Positions 25,246 to 33,952 of a stretch of 64,000 nt of DNA are shown here, piece by piece. The stretch covers positions 1 to 64,000 of the forward strand of contig NZ_VCNP01000006.1 of assembly GCF_006782915.1 (NCBI RefSeq), written 5' to 3'. Under the pieces are notes generated by a model, which worked only from the letters and a program-made list of their open reading frames with translations, was not told where the DNA came from and searched no databases. Position numbers and translations under genes: made by a program. How positions within the stretch are numbered: position 1 is the first letter of the stretch; each line of letters begins with the position of its first letter. The stretch comes from Streptomyces calvus (GTDB lineage: Bacteria > Actinomycetota > Actinomycetes > Streptomycetales > Streptomycetaceae).

Positions 25246-25860
25246 GTGGGCGAGCGGGACCGGTTGCGGGAGTACCACGGCAAGCGGGACTTCGACCGGA
25301 CGGGCGAGCCCCGGGGAACCGGGGCGGCGCCGGGGCCGGAGCCGCGCTTCGTCGTGCAGATCCACGACGCGCGGCGGATGCACTTCGACGTCCGGCTCCA
25401 GGTGGGCGACGTGCTCAGGTCCTGGTCGGTTCCGAGGGGCCCGTCCGCCGACCCGCGGGACAAGCGGCTTGCGGTGCCGACGGAGGACCATCCGCTGGAG
25501 TACGAGGAGTTCGAGGGAGTGATCCCGCGCGGCGAGTACGGCGGCGGCACGGTGATCGTCTGGGACCACGGCACGTACGAGCCGCTGAGCCACGACCGCC
25601 GGGGCCGGCCGCTGGACTTCGCGGAGTCGCTGGAGCGCGGCCACGCCACGTTCCGGCTGCGCGGCGCGAAGCTGCGCGGCGAGTACGCCCTGACCCGCTT
25701 CCGCGACGGCGGTGACGACGGCGGGGAGGCGTGGCTCCTGGTCCGGGCGGCCCAGCAGGGCGCCGGCCGCGGCGCCCCCGATCCGCGGCGGGCCCGCTCG
25801 GCCCGCACCGGCCGCACCCTCGCCCAGGTCACGGCGGAGGACGGGGAACGGCCTCGCTGA
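25246..25860 (+). CDS. LigD-type 3'-phosphoesterase, stand-alone
   Basis: A 204-residue protein equivalent to the phosphoesterase domain of LigD, which trims 3' ends in non-homologous end joining. Diagnostic parts: N-terminal YHGKRDFDRTGEP, the metal-site block FVVQIHDARRMHFDVRLQVG, WSVPRGPSADPRDKRLAV, DHPLEYEEFEGVIPRGEYGG and GTVIVWDHGTYEP. A basic C-terminal tail of about 35 residues follows. GTG at 25246 has GGAAGGAG seven bases ahead. The ligase part is encoded separately at 32044-33024; no Ku or primase/polymerase gene is in the window. Confidence 0.9.
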   Translation: MGERDRLREYHGKRDFDRTGEPRGTGAAPGPEPRFVVQIHDARRMHFDVRLQVGDVLRSWSVPRGPSADPRDKRLAVPTEDHPLEYEEFEGVIPRGEYGGGTVIVWDHGTYEPLSHDRRGRPLDFAESLERGHATFRLRGAKLRGEYALTRFRDGGDDGGEAWLLVRAAQQGAGRGAPDPRRARSARTGRTLAQVTAEDGERPR

Positions 25861-26024
25861 GAGCCGGGGGTGCGGTGCCGCCGGCTCGACGCGGCCCGAG
25901 GGGCCCGTGCGGCCGTGCCGGCCTCACCGCTGCAGAGGGTGCCGCCGGAATGACAGTCCCTCCGGACCGTGGACGACCACCGTCGGCACCGCCCGGAGGA
26001 CGCTTCGTCAGGGCTGCTCGTGGT

Positions 26025-28385
26025 CTACCCGGACGGTGGGAGGTCGTCGTACGGGCTCCGGACCGGGTCCGGCAGGGTCTGCTCCGCCCAGATGGTCTTT
26101 CCGGCGTCGGTCTGGCGGCTGCCCCAGCGCTGGGTCATCTGGGCCACCAGCAGCAGTCCGCGGCCGCCCTCGTCGAAGGCGTGCGCGCGGCGCAGGTGCG
26201 GTGAGGTGCTGCTGGCGTCGGCGACCTCGCAGATGAGGCTGCGGTCCCTGATCAGCCGCAGCTGCACCGGCGGCACCCCGTAGCGGATGGCGTTGGTGAC
26301 CAGTTCGCTGACGACGAGTTCGGTGACGAAGGCGATCTCGTCCAGTCCCCACGCGGTGAGCATGTCGATGGCCCACTGGCGGGCGGCGGCCACCTCCTCG
26401 GGGGTCGAGCGCACGTTCCGGGTGGCGACGCGGTCGGCGCCGAGGGCCCGGGTCCGGGCCAGCAGCAGCGCCACGTCGTCGCTCGGTTCCTCCGGCAGGA
26501 CGTGCTTGAGCACGCTGTCGCAGAGCGCGTCGAGCGAGTCGGCGGGCACCGTCAGGGCGCGGCGCAGCTCGTCGGTGGCGCGGTCGATGTCGCGGTCGCG
26601 GTCCTCGATCAGACCGTCGGTGTAGAGGGCGACGAGGGAGCCCTCGGGCAACTCGACCTCCGTCGCCTCGAAGGGCAGTCCTCCCACCCCCAGCGGCGGT
26701 CCGGCGTTCACCGGGACGAGCCGGCACGTGCCGTCGGGCAGCACCACGGCCGGCGCGGGATGCCCGGCGGCCGCCACCGTCAGGCGTGCCGAGACCGGGT
26801 CGTAGACGGCGTACAGGCAGGTGGCGCCGAGTTCGGCGACCTCGTCGAGGTCCCCGGAGGCGAGATGGGTGACCAGGTCGTCGAGGTGGGTGAGGAGTTC
26901 GTCGGGCGGCAGGTCCACGTCGGCGAGGGTGCGTACGGCCATGCACAGCCGGCCCATGGTCGCCGCGGAGGGGATGCCGTGGCCCACGACGTCCCCCACG
27001 ACCAGGGCCACTCGGCTGCCGGCCAGCGGGATGACGTCGAACCAGTCGCCGCCGATGCCCGCCGCCGACACCGACGGCAGATAGCGGTGGGCGACCTCGA
27101 CGGCCGCCTGTCCGGGCAGTCCCCGTGGCAGCAGGCTGTGCTGGAGCGTCAGCGCCGTGCTGCGCTCGCGGGCGAAGCGGCGGGCGTTGTCCACGCAGAC
27201 GGCGACCCGGCTGGCGAGTTCCTCGGCCAGCACCGCGTCGTCGGCGGCGTACCCGTCGGGGTGGAGGCTGCGCATGGCGATCGCGACACCGAGGGTGGTG
27301 CCGCGGGCGCGCAGCGGTACGGCCAGCAGCGAGTGGATGCCGGCCGGTCCGTGCGGCACGCGCTCGGCGATCCACCGGTCGAAGTCCGCTTCCCCGGCCC
27401 GGGCGAGCACCGCCCTGCCCTCCCGCAGCGCCCGCGCGAGCGGCGAGTACACCGGGTGGACGTCCGTCCGGCCCAGGTGGACGGCCGGACCGGGGCTCTT
27501 GTGGTCGGCGGAGCGGTGCGCCACGCGGCGCAGTACGACGTCACTGCCCGGCAGGGCGGTGGGGGGTTCGTCGGTGCCGAGCACCCAGTCGAGCAGGTCG
27601 ACGGCGGCGAAGTCGGCGAACGCCGGGGTGAGGACGGCCACGAACTCCTCGGCGGTGCGCACGACGTCCAGGGTGGTGCCGATGCCGGCGGCGGCCGCGT
27701 TGAGCAGCGCCAGGCGCCGCCGGGCCCGGTGCTGCTCGGTGCTGTCGAACGCCGCGATGGCGGTGCCGGCCACCTCGCCGGTCGGTTCGCGGACCGGCCA
27801 CATCTCGATGTTCCAGGCGTGCGAGCGGTCCTCGGACGGTGCCCGGGTGACGGTCTCGTAGTTCAGGGGCCGGCCCTCCTCGGCGACCCGGCGCAGATAC
27901 AGCGCGATGCCGAGGGTGTCCGCGCCGGAGTCCACGGTGTCCAGATAGGGGCGCCCGACCGGGTTCCTGTCGCTCCCGCCCATGAGCCGCAGGGCGGCGT
28001 CGTTGAGCGTCAGGAAACGCTGGTCGGTGTCGAAGACGGACATCGCGACGGACGCCTGCTGGAACGCACGGGCGGTCAGGGAGGTGCCGGCCGCCTCGGG
28101 CGGCTCGGCGGTGATGACGTGCCCGGCCGGGGCGCCGCCCGCGCCCCGCAGCGGCCGGACCGTGAGGAGGACCGGTACGGGGTGGCCGTCGCGGTGGCGC
28201 AGCACGACCGGGCCCGACGGCAGGGGCGTGCCGGCAGGGGCCGGGGCGTCCGGGGCGAGGAGTTGCCGTACGGCCCGTCCCACGGCCTCCTCGGCCGGGT
28301 GTCCGGTCAGCCGCCGGGCTTCCTCGCTCCATCCGGTGACGGTGCCGCGGGGGTCGACGACCACCGCGGCGGAGGCGTCCTCCAT
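26025..28385 (-). CDS. PAS-PAS-GAF-SpoIIE phosphatase with C-terminal ATPase
   Basis: A 786-residue soluble multidomain regulator. In order: PAS at about 5-95 (VVVDPRGTVTGWSEEARRLT), a second PAS at 105-220 (SVFDTDQRFLTLNDAALRLM), a GAF domain about 230-405, a PP2C/SpoIIE phosphatase about 425-640 with the metal motifs GIGGDWFDVIPL, GDVVGHGIPSA, YTDGLIEDRDRD and EPSDDVALLL, and a GHKL ATPase about 650-770 (VTELVVSELVTNAIRYG, DEGGRGLLLVAQM). It can therefore both dephosphorylate an anti-sigma antagonist and, through the RsbW-like domain, phosphorylate or bind one. Start: ATG at 28385; an upstream in-frame TTG is less likely. Convergent with the phosphoesterase gene; it reads away from the peroxiredoxin operon. 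Confidence 0.9.
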   Translation of the reverse strand: MEDASAAVVVDPRGTVTGWSEEARRLTGHPAEEAVGRAVRQLLAPDAPAPAGTPLPSGPVVLRHRDGHPVPVLLTVRPLRGAGGAPAGHVITAEPPEAAGTSLTARAFQQASVAMSVFDTDQRFLTLNDAALRLMGGSDRNPVGRPYLDTVDSGADTLGIALYLRRVAEEGRPLNYETVTRAPSEDRSHAWNIEMWPVREPTGEVAGTAIAAFDSTEQHRARRRLALLNAAAAGIGTTLDVVRTAEEFVAVLTPAFADFAAVDLLDWVLGTDEPPTALPGSDVVLRRVAHRSADHKSPGPAVHLGRTDVHPVYSPLARALREGRAVLARAGEADFDRWIAERVPHGPAGIHSLLAVPLRARGTTLGVAIAMRSLHPDGYAADDAVLAEELASRVAVCVDNARRFARERSTALTLQHSLLPRGLPGQAAVEVAHRYLPSVSAAGIGGDWFDVIPLAGSRVALVVGDVVGHGIPSAATMGRLCMAVRTLADVDLPPDELLTHLDDLVTHLASGDLDEVAELGATCLYAVYDPVSARLTVAAAGHPAPAVVLPDGTCRLVPVNAGPPLGVGGLPFEATEVELPEGSLVALYTDGLIEDRDRDIDRATDELRRALTVPADSLDALCDSVLKHVLPEEPSDDVALLLARTRALGADRVATRNVRSTPEEVAAARQWAIDMLTAWGLDEIAFVTELVVSELVTNAIRYGVPPVQLRLIRDRSLICEVADASSTSPHLRRAHAFDEGGRGLLLVAQMTQRWGSRQTDAGKTIWAEQTLPDPVRSPYDDLPPSG

Positions 28386-28445
28386 TGGTCCAGGATCGTC
28401 CCGGTGCCCGCCGCTTCTCAACCGCGGCCGGGCGTCCGGGTGGTC

Positions 28446-28913
28446 TCAGCCGCGGTGGGCGCGGAGCGCGGCGAGCGCGCGGTCGGCGTGGACGTTCATC
28501 CGCAGTTCGCTGCGGACCACCTCCAGGACGGTGCGGTCGCGGTCTATGACGAACGTGGCCCGCCGGGTCGGCGCCAGGGCGATCCCCCGCTTCACGCCGA
28601 ACCGCTCGCGGACCGTGCCGTCCGCGTCGGACAGCAGGGGCATGCCGAGGGTGTGCCGTCCGGCGAACTCCGCCTGGCGTTCGACGGCGTCCGCGCTGAT
28701 GCCCACCGGTCGGGCGCCGGCCTCGGCGAACTCGGCGGCGAGGTCACGGAAGCGGCAGGCCTGGGCGGTGCAGCCGGGGGTGAGCGCGGCGGGGTAGAAG
28801 AACAGCACCACCGGCCCGTCGGCGAGCAGGTCCGACAGCCGGCGCACGGTGCCGGTCTCGTCCGGCAGCGCGAAGTCCTCGACCGTGTCGCCCTTGTCCG
28901 GCCGCCCGCTCAC
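28446..28913 (-). CDS. Peroxiredoxin, BCP/PrxQ type
   Basis: A 155-residue thioredoxin-fold peroxidase. The peroxidatic Cys48 lies in PAALTPGCTAQACRF with a second Cys53 five residues on, the spacing of the atypical 2-Cys PrxQ/BCP group. VLFFYP, the late RATFVIDRD strand and the SDADGTVRERFGV region agree. GTG at 28913 overlaps the stop of the upstream DoxX gene by four bases (GTGA), so the two are translationally coupled. Cytosolic; reduces hydroperoxides with thioredoxin or a similar donor. Confidence 0.92.
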   Translation of the reverse strand: MSGRPDKGDTVEDFALPDETGTVRRLSDLLADGPVVLFFYPAALTPGCTAQACRFRDLAAEFAEAGARPVGISADAVERQAEFAGRHTLGMPLLSDADGTVRERFGVKRGIALAPTRRATFVIDRDRTVLEVVRSELRMNVHADRALAALRAHRG

Positions 28914-29290
28914 GACCGGCCCTCCGCGCTCTTGGCGACGGCGCGCGCCCACAGCACCAGCGGCAGCTGCAGGGGCAGGCGTCCGAGGGCCGCGGCCTTC
29001 TGCGGGGCGGGGCGGTGCCGCCAGTCGACGGCCATCTTCACGTTGGCGGGGAACACGCCGACGAAGAAGGCCGCCGTGGCCAGTGCGGCGGCCTTGCGGG
29101 TGCGGGGCAGCGCCACTCCGGCGGCCAGCGCGAGTTCCGCGGCGCCGCTGGCGTAGGTCCAGGTGCGGGGCGAGCCGGGCAGGGAGCGGGGCACGATGTG
29201 GTCGAACTGGCGGGGGGCGGCGAAGTGGGCGGTGCCCGCGGCGGCCAGCAGGCCGGCGAGCAGCAGGGGTGAGCGTTCGGACCGTTGCAC
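28910..29290 (-). CDS. DoxX-like small membrane protein
   Basis: A 126-residue protein with four hydrophobic segments (LLLAGLLAAAGTAHFA, YASGAAELALAAGVAL, ALATAAFFVGVFPANVKMAV, LPLVLWARAV) and the PRQFDHIVPRSLPGSPRTWT loop found in DoxX-like proteins. GTG at 29290 has GGAGGAACC directly ahead. It is the first gene of a two-gene operon with the peroxiredoxin, a pairing that suggests a membrane-linked redox or thiol stress role. A 14-base inverted repeat at 29322-29335 lies in its promoter region. Confidence 0.85.
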   Translation of the reverse strand: MQRSERSPLLLAGLLAAAGTAHFAAPRQFDHIVPRSLPGSPRTWTYASGAAELALAAGVALPRTRKAAALATAAFFVGVFPANVKMAVDWRHRPAPQKAAALGRLPLQLPLVLWARAVAKSAEGRS

Positions 29291-29321
29291 GGTTCCTCCT
29301 CTGGTGACCTGCCGCGCGATA

Positions 29322-29335
29322 TTACCGGACAGTAA
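29322..29335 (-). promoter_or_regulatory. Inverted repeat in the DoxX-peroxiredoxin promoter
   Basis: TTACCGGACAGTAA: TTAC/GTAA half-sites with a partly symmetric centre (10 of 14 positions symmetric), 32 bases before the DoxX GTG and in a locally AT-rich spot. It has the size and symmetry of a MarR/TetR/HxlR-type operator; the regulator is not identified. Confidence 0.35.
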
Positions 29336-29361
29336 GTCGGATGCGGGCGCCGCCGGGCCGG

Positions 29362-30108
29362 TCAGGTCCGGCGGCGGTGACTGCCGGGCGTGCAGCCGAG
29401 CGAGCGGCGGAAGACGTCGATGAACGCGCTGGCGGAGGCCCAGCCGCAGCGGTGCGCGACGGTCGTCACCGGCAGTCCGTCGGCGAGCATCCGCAGGGCG
29501 TGGTAGAGCCGCGACTGGGTACGCCACTGCGGGAAGGTCATGCCGAACTCGCGGCGGAAGAGCCTGCTGAGGGTGCGTTCGCCGACGCCGGTGGCCGCGC
29601 CGAGGGCGGCCAGGGTGCGGGTGTCGGCCGGGTCGGCGTGGACGAGCGCGCACACCGCGGCCAGTCGCGGGTCGGTGGGCGTCGGCAGTCGCAGCGGCTG
29701 CTGCGGCGAGACACGCAGCCGGTCGCGGAGGACGGCGAGCAGGCGGGCGCGCTCGGGGCTGTCGTCGCCGGGGTCGCGGGCGTAGGCCACGATCAGTTCG
29801 CGCAGCAGCGGCCCGACGGCGAGCACGGCCGGCGCGTGAAGGGCCGGCGGGTTGTCGTCGGCGGGCAGTCCGACCAGGTGCAACTCGAGCCGGCCGTGGG
29901 CCCGGTGGGCGTGCACGGTGCCGGCGGGGACCCAGATGGCCCGGGTGCCCGGGGCGAACCAGGTGCCCGCGTCGGTGGTCACCTCCACCACGCCGGAGGC
30001 CGCGTAGACGATCTGGTGGTCGTCGTGGCGGTGCGCGTCGATGCGCTCCCCCGCGGTCAGGAGCCGTGCGCGGGTGGGTGCGGTGGGGTCGTGGCGGATG
30101 TGCGGCAC
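29362..30108 (-). CDS. AraC-family regulator with cupin domain
   Basis: A 248-residue transcriptional regulator. The N-terminal cupin has AGERIDAHRHDDHQIVYAAS and the later WVPAGTVHAH; the C-terminal AraC-type double helix-turn-helix has LAALGAATGVGERTLSRLF, RREFGMTFPQW and the RRSLGCTPGSHRR ending. GTG at 30108 is the start. It is divergent from the MFS gene at 30163 with only 54 bases between, so it most likely controls that transporter and itself. Similar AraC/MFS pairs govern drug efflux, but the ligand cannot be read. Confidence 0.9.
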   Translation of the reverse strand: MPHIRHDPTAPTRARLLTAGERIDAHRHDDHQIVYAASGVVEVTTDAGTWFAPGTRAIWVPAGTVHAHRAHGRLELHLVGLPADDNPPALHAPAVLAVGPLLRELIVAYARDPGDDSPERARLLAVLRDRLRVSPQQPLRLPTPTDPRLAAVCALVHADPADTRTLAALGAATGVGERTLSRLFRREFGMTFPQWRTQSRLYHALRMLADGLPVTTVAHRCGWASASAFIDVFRRSLGCTPGSHRRRT

Positions 30109-30162
30109 AACTGGGCAGATTATCGGAAGCGGGACGGCCGGGCGGCGGCCGAGGATCGCGGG

Positions 30163-31347
30163 GTGACCACCGCATTCCTCTCCGCCGGCCGTCGCCGGCC
30201 CATCGCGCTGATGTCCGTCGCGCACGCGTGCGTGGACGTGTACCAGGGGGCCGTGGCCGCCCTGGTGCCGTACTTCGTCGCCGAGCGCGCCTACTCCTAT
30301 GCCGCCGCCTCGGGTGTCGTACTGGCCGCCTCGCTGCTGTCGTCGCTGGTGCAACCGGTGTTCGGGGCGCTGACCGACCGGTGGGCGATGCCCTGGCTGC
30401 TGCCGCTGGGCGCGCTGGCCGCGGGAGCCGGTGTCGCGCTCAGCGGTGTCACCGGTTCCTACGCGCTGACGCTGGCGGCGGTCGCGCTGTCGGGGGTCGG
30501 TGTCGCCGCGTACCACCCGGAGGCGGCCCGCGCGGCGCGCGCCGCGGCCGGCGGCAGCCACACGGCGATGGGCCGGTTCTCGCTGGGCGGCAACGTGGGT
30601 TTCGCGCTGGCGCCGCTGCTCGTCGCGGCCGTGGTCGCGGTGGGCGGGCTGCGCGCCTCGCCGCTGCTGGTGCTGCCGGCGCTGCTGGGTGCGGCGCTGT
30701 GCGTGGCGGCCGGCCGCTCGGCGGGGTCCCGCGCGGGCGGCGGGGCCGTCACGGCCGCGTCCGGCCGTGACGACTGGCCGTCGTTCCTGCGCCTGTCGGG
30801 CGCCGTGGCCTGCCGGTCGGTCGTCTTCGTCGGGCTGAGCGCGTTCGTCTCGCTGTACGTTCCCGGACGCGCCGGCGGCGGGGAGGCGGCCGGTACGGCC
30901 GCGCTGTGCGTGCTGTACGCCGGTGGCGCGGTGGGCACGGTGGCCGGGGGCCGGCTCGCCGAGCGGTACGGCAGGCTCGCGGTGGTGCGGCGCGCGTACG
31001 TGCTGGCCGTCGTCGCCGTGGCGGGGGTGGTGCTGGTGCCGGGGCCGGCGGTGTACGGGTGCGTGGCGCTGGCGTCGGCCGGGCTCTACGTGCCGTTCTC
31101 GCTGCACATCACGCTCGGCCAGGACGCCCTGCCCCGTCGGGTCGGCACCGCGAGCGGGGTCACGCTGGGGCTGGCGGTGAGCGTCGGTGGCGTGGCGGCT
31201 CCGGCGCTCGGCGCACTGGCCGACGCGACGTCGCTGCGCACCGCGCTGCTTCCCCTGGTCGTGCTCCCGCTGGTCGCCCGGCTGCTGCTGTGGGGGCTGC
31301 GGGAGCCGGTGCCGGCGGGTGCCGGGCCGGAGGCGCAGGTGCGGTGA
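30163..31347 (+). CDS. MFS transporter, fosmidomycin-resistance-like
   Basis: A 394-residue transporter with twelve predicted spans. The start MSVAHACVDVYQGAVAALVP and the YFVAERAYSYAAASGVVLAA segment, then FGALTDRWAMPWLLPLG (motif A) resemble the fosmidomycin-resistance (Fsr) and related MFS families; AYHPEAARAARAAAGG in loop 4-5 is a typical Fsr block. GTG at 30163 is 54 bases from the divergent AraC gene. It converges on the MarR gene with ten bases between. Likely proton-driven efflux of a small molecule, controlled by the AraC and perhaps MarR neighbours. Confidence 0.88.
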   Translation: MTTAFLSAGRRRPIALMSVAHACVDVYQGAVAALVPYFVAERAYSYAAASGVVLAASLLSSLVQPVFGALTDRWAMPWLLPLGALAAGAGVALSGVTGSYALTLAAVALSGVGVAAYHPEAARAARAAAGGSHTAMGRFSLGGNVGFALAPLLVAAVVAVGGLRASPLLVLPALLGAALCVAAGRSAGSRAGGGAVTAASGRDDWPSFLRLSGAVACRSVVFVGLSAFVSLYVPGRAGGGEAAGTAALCVLYAGGAVGTVAGGRLAERYGRLAVVRRAYVLAVVAVAGVVLVPGPAVYGCVALASAGLYVPFSLHITLGQDALPRRVGTASGVTLGLAVSVGGVAAPALGALADATSLRTALLPLVVLPLVARLLLWGLREPVPAGAGPEAQVR

Positions 31348-31357
31348 GGCGGCCGGG

Positions 31358-31864
31358 TCAGGGGGTGGGCGCGCGGTCCGGTTCCTCGTCGGTGGCGTGG
31401 GCGAGGAAGTCGTCGACCATGCGGTGGAAGAGGGTGGCGAGCTGCCGCAGGTCCTCGGGCGACCAGTGGGCCAGTGCCGCCTGCATGCCCCGTACCCCGG
31501 TCTCGCGGATGCGGGCGATGGCCTCCCGGCCGGCGTCGGTGAGTTCGATGCGCTGGGCGCGGCGGTCGTCGGGGTCCGGGACCCGGGTGACATGGCCGGA
31601 CTTCTCCAACTGCTGCACGGTGCGCGTGACATGGGAGGCCTCGACGCCCAGCCGGGCAGCCAGCTCCCCCGGCCGCATCGGCTCGGCGTCGGCCATCCGG
31701 CGCAGCAGCGCCACCGCGGCCCGGTCCATCGGCACACCTGCCAGGGCCATCAGCCGCTCGTGCTGCCGGGCGCGCGTGCTCAGGTAGGTGATGCGGTGCA
31801 GCGCGCGCTCGATCTCGGCCACTTCCGGGGATGCGGGGACGTCGGGGGGCGGGGGTGTGGGCAT
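31358..31864 (-). CDS. MarR-family regulator
   Basis: A winged-helix regulator of about 168 residues: dimer helices at both ends, recognition region RPGELAARLGVEASHVTRTV followed by QQLEKSGHVTRVPDPDDRRA (the wing with the typical DxRR). I took the ATG at 31864; a GTG three codons earlier is possible. A short inverted repeat TTGCGTAACTCAA, 22 bases ahead, may be its own operator. It converges with the MFS gene. Confidence 0.9.
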   Translation of the reverse strand: MPTPPPPDVPASPEVAEIERALHRITYLSTRARQHERLMALAGVPMDRAAVALLRRMADAEPMRPGELAARLGVEASHVTRTVQQLEKSGHVTRVPDPDDRRAQRIELTDAGREAIARIRETGVRGMQAALAHWSPEDLRQLATLFHRMVDDFLAHATDEEPDRAPTP

Positions 31865-31885
31865 GCACCGCACTTTACCATCTCA

Positions 31886-31898
31886 TTGCGTAACTCAA
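31886..31898 (-). promoter_or_regulatory. Candidate MarR operator
   Basis: TTGCGTAACTCAA, an imperfect palindrome with TTGCG and TTGAG half-sites in the locally AT-rich region before the MarR gene. MarR proteins often bind TTGC/GCAA-type repeats and control themselves. Confidence 0.35.
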
Positions 31899-32043
31899 TC
31901 AATCGCCCTGCCTCCCGTGCCCGACCCGCCGCCGCGTCGCCGCCACGGTCCGCCGCCGTCCGCTGCCGTGCCGTCGGCCACCGTTCGGGGGAAACCGGGG
32001 CCGCCCGCGCGTGCCGCTCCGCGCAGGCGTCCACACCTCACCC

Positions 32044-33024
32044 GTGACCCTGCCACTGATCCCGCCCATGCTCGCCACTCCCGGCACCCTGCCGCCGCCT
32101 GCGGCGGACGCCCGCTACGCGTACGAGACGAAGCAGGACGGGCAGCGGGCCGTGGTCTACCTCCCCGGGGACGGCACCGTCGTGCTGCGCGCCCGCTCCG
32201 GCACGGACATCACCGGCGCCTACCCGGAGCTGGGCCCGCTGGCCACCGCCCTCGGCACCACGCCCGCGGTGCTGGACGGCGAGGTGCTGGCGCTGGACGA
32301 ACACGGCCGCGCCAGCTTCCAGTTGCTCCAGTCGCGGATGGGCCTGGCGCACGCGCCCGCCAAGGCGGCCCGGCGGGCGGCGGCCGTCCCGGTGCACCTG
32401 GTGCTCTTCGACGTCATGCACCTGGCCGGGCGGTCGCTGGTCCGGCTGCCCTACACGGCGCGCCGCGAGGCGCTGCTCGGCCTCGGCCTCGACGGCCCCG
32501 CCTGGTCCACGCCGACGGCGATCGTCGGCCACGGAGCCGAGGCACTGCGGGCGACCCTCGACCACGGCCTCGAGGGCCTGGTCTGCAAGCGGCTGGACTC
32601 GGTGTACGAGCCCGGCGTGCGCTCCCGCGCCTGGATCAAGATCCGCAACATGCGCAGCGAGGACGTCCTGGTCGGCGGCTGGCTGCCCGGCAAGGGACGG
32701 CTGACCGGCCTGCCCGGCGCGGTCCTGGTCGGACAGCGGGCGGCGGGACGGCTGCGGTACGTGGGCGGTGTGGGCACCGGCTGGAGCGAGGCCGAACGGA
32801 CCGATCTGGCCGCCCTGTTGCGGGCGGCGGCGACCGACACCTGCCCCTTCGACCCGGCGCCGGCCGTGCCGGGCGCGCGCTGGGTGGTGCCCCGGCTGGT
32901 CGGCGAGGTCCGCTACAGCACCCGCACCCGGGAGGGGATGCTGCGCCAGCCGTCCTGGCTGCGGCTGCGGCCGGACCTGGCCCCGGAGGAGGCGGCGGCC
33001 GACATTCCGGACGACATGGTGTGA
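32044..33024 (+). CDS. ATP-dependent DNA ligase, LigD/LigC-like
   Basis: A ligase of about 326 residues, made of the nucleotidyltransferase and OB-fold domains only. Adenylation Lys30 is in motif I (YETKQDGQRAV); other motifs are SGTDITGAYPEL, AVLDGEVLALDEHG (motif III region), VLFDVMHLAG, EGLVCKRLDSVYEPG (motif IV) and SRAWIKIR (motif V). The late block RYVGGVGTGWSE is the OB-fold start. Start is uncertain: I used the GTG at 32044 because LPLIPPMLA is the usual first segment; a GTG at 32011 is possible. It can seal DNA ends in repair together with the separately encoded phosphoesterase. Confidence 0.9.
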   Translation: MTLPLIPPMLATPGTLPPPAADARYAYETKQDGQRAVVYLPGDGTVVLRARSGTDITGAYPELGPLATALGTTPAVLDGEVLALDEHGRASFQLLQSRMGLAHAPAKAARRAAAVPVHLVLFDVMHLAGRSLVRLPYTARREALLGLGLDGPAWSTPTAIVGHGAEALRATLDHGLEGLVCKRLDSVYEPGVRSRAWIKIRNMRSEDVLVGGWLPGKGRLTGLPGAVLVGQRAAGRLRYVGGVGTGWSEAERTDLAALLRAAATDTCPFDPAPAVPGARWVVPRLVGEVRYSTRTREGMLRQPSWLRLRPDLAPEEAAADIPDDMV

Positions 33025-33169
33025 TCCGGGGCCGGCCGCCGCGAGAGTTGGGCCGCACTTCATCCCCGGGACGCCTGTGCCCTCTTGGCACGGGTGTTCC
33101 CGAGCGGGATCATGAACTCCCTTTCCCCCCACAGCCGTTGGGCTGCGCCCGGACCAAGAGGAGGACGCA

Positions 33170-33946
33170 GTGTCGCCGAGCACGTCCCGAACGCACCGCA
33201 GGAGGTGGCTGACCGGCCTGGCCGGCGCGGCCGCCCTGGTGATCGCCTTCCCCGCCACCGCCTTCGCCGCACCGCCCCCCGCACTGCCGGCCAACGCGGA
33301 CGCACTGGAGCAGACGTTCCAGCCCGCCTACGACTACGACACCGACGGCTGTTACCCCACACCGGCCATCGGCCCCGACGGCTCGGTCAACACCGGCCTG
33401 AACCCGACCGGCGCGCTCAACGGCAACTGCCGTGACGCCTCGGACCTGGACAACACCAACGGCTATGCGCGCTCCAAGTGCAACAACGGCTGGTGCGCCG
33501 TCATCTACGGCCTGTACTTCGAGAAGGACCAGGCGCTGCCCGGCAGCAGCCTCGGTGGCCACCGCCACGACTGGGAGCACGTCGTGGTGTGGGTGCAGGA
33601 CAACACCGTGCAGTACGTCTCGACGTCCGCCCACGGCTCGTTCTCGATCCACGCGCGGTCGGCGGTCCGCTTCGACGGGACGCACCCGAAGATCGTGTAC
33701 CACAAGGACGGCGTCAGCACCCACTGCTTCCGCCTCGCGGGCTCCGGCGACGAGCCGCCGGAGAACCACAGGGGCAGCTGGCAGTACCCGGCCCTGGTCG
33801 GCTGGAACGGCTACCCGGCGGGGCTGCGCGAGAAGCTCGTCTCCTACGACTTCGGCAGCGCCAACTTCGGCCTGAAGGACGGCAGTTTCAACTCCCACCT
33901 GGCGGCGGCCAAGCCGTCGGGCATCCCGTTCGACCCGAACGCCTGA
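33170..33946 (+). CDS. Secreted NPP1-family (Nep1-like) protein
   Basis: A 258-residue secreted protein of the necrosis- and ethylene-inducing peptide family. A basic start (RTHRRRW), a hydrophobic core and AFA at 31-33 form a signal peptide. The family's heptapeptide GHRHDWE is intact at 130-136 and is followed by VVVWV; C61 and C87, C104 and C109 can form disulfides. The C-terminal LVSYDFGSANFGLKDGSF is also typical. In oomycetes and fungi such proteins bind plant glycosylinositol phosphorylceramides and lyse dicot cells; in soil streptomycetes the role is unknown. AAGAGGAGG precedes the GTG. Confidence 0.93.
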   Translation: MSPSTSRTHRRRWLTGLAGAAALVIAFPATAFAAPPPALPANADALEQTFQPAYDYDTDGCYPTPAIGPDGSVNTGLNPTGALNGNCRDASDLDNTNGYARSKCNNGWCAVIYGLYFEKDQALPGSSLGGHRHDWEHVVVWVQDNTVQYVSTSAHGSFSIHARSAVRFDGTHPKIVYHKDGVSTHCFRLAGSGDEPPENHRGSWQYPALVGWNGYPAGLREKLVSYDFGSANFGLKDGSFNSHLAAAKPSGIPFDPNA

Positions 33947-33952
33947 CCGTCA

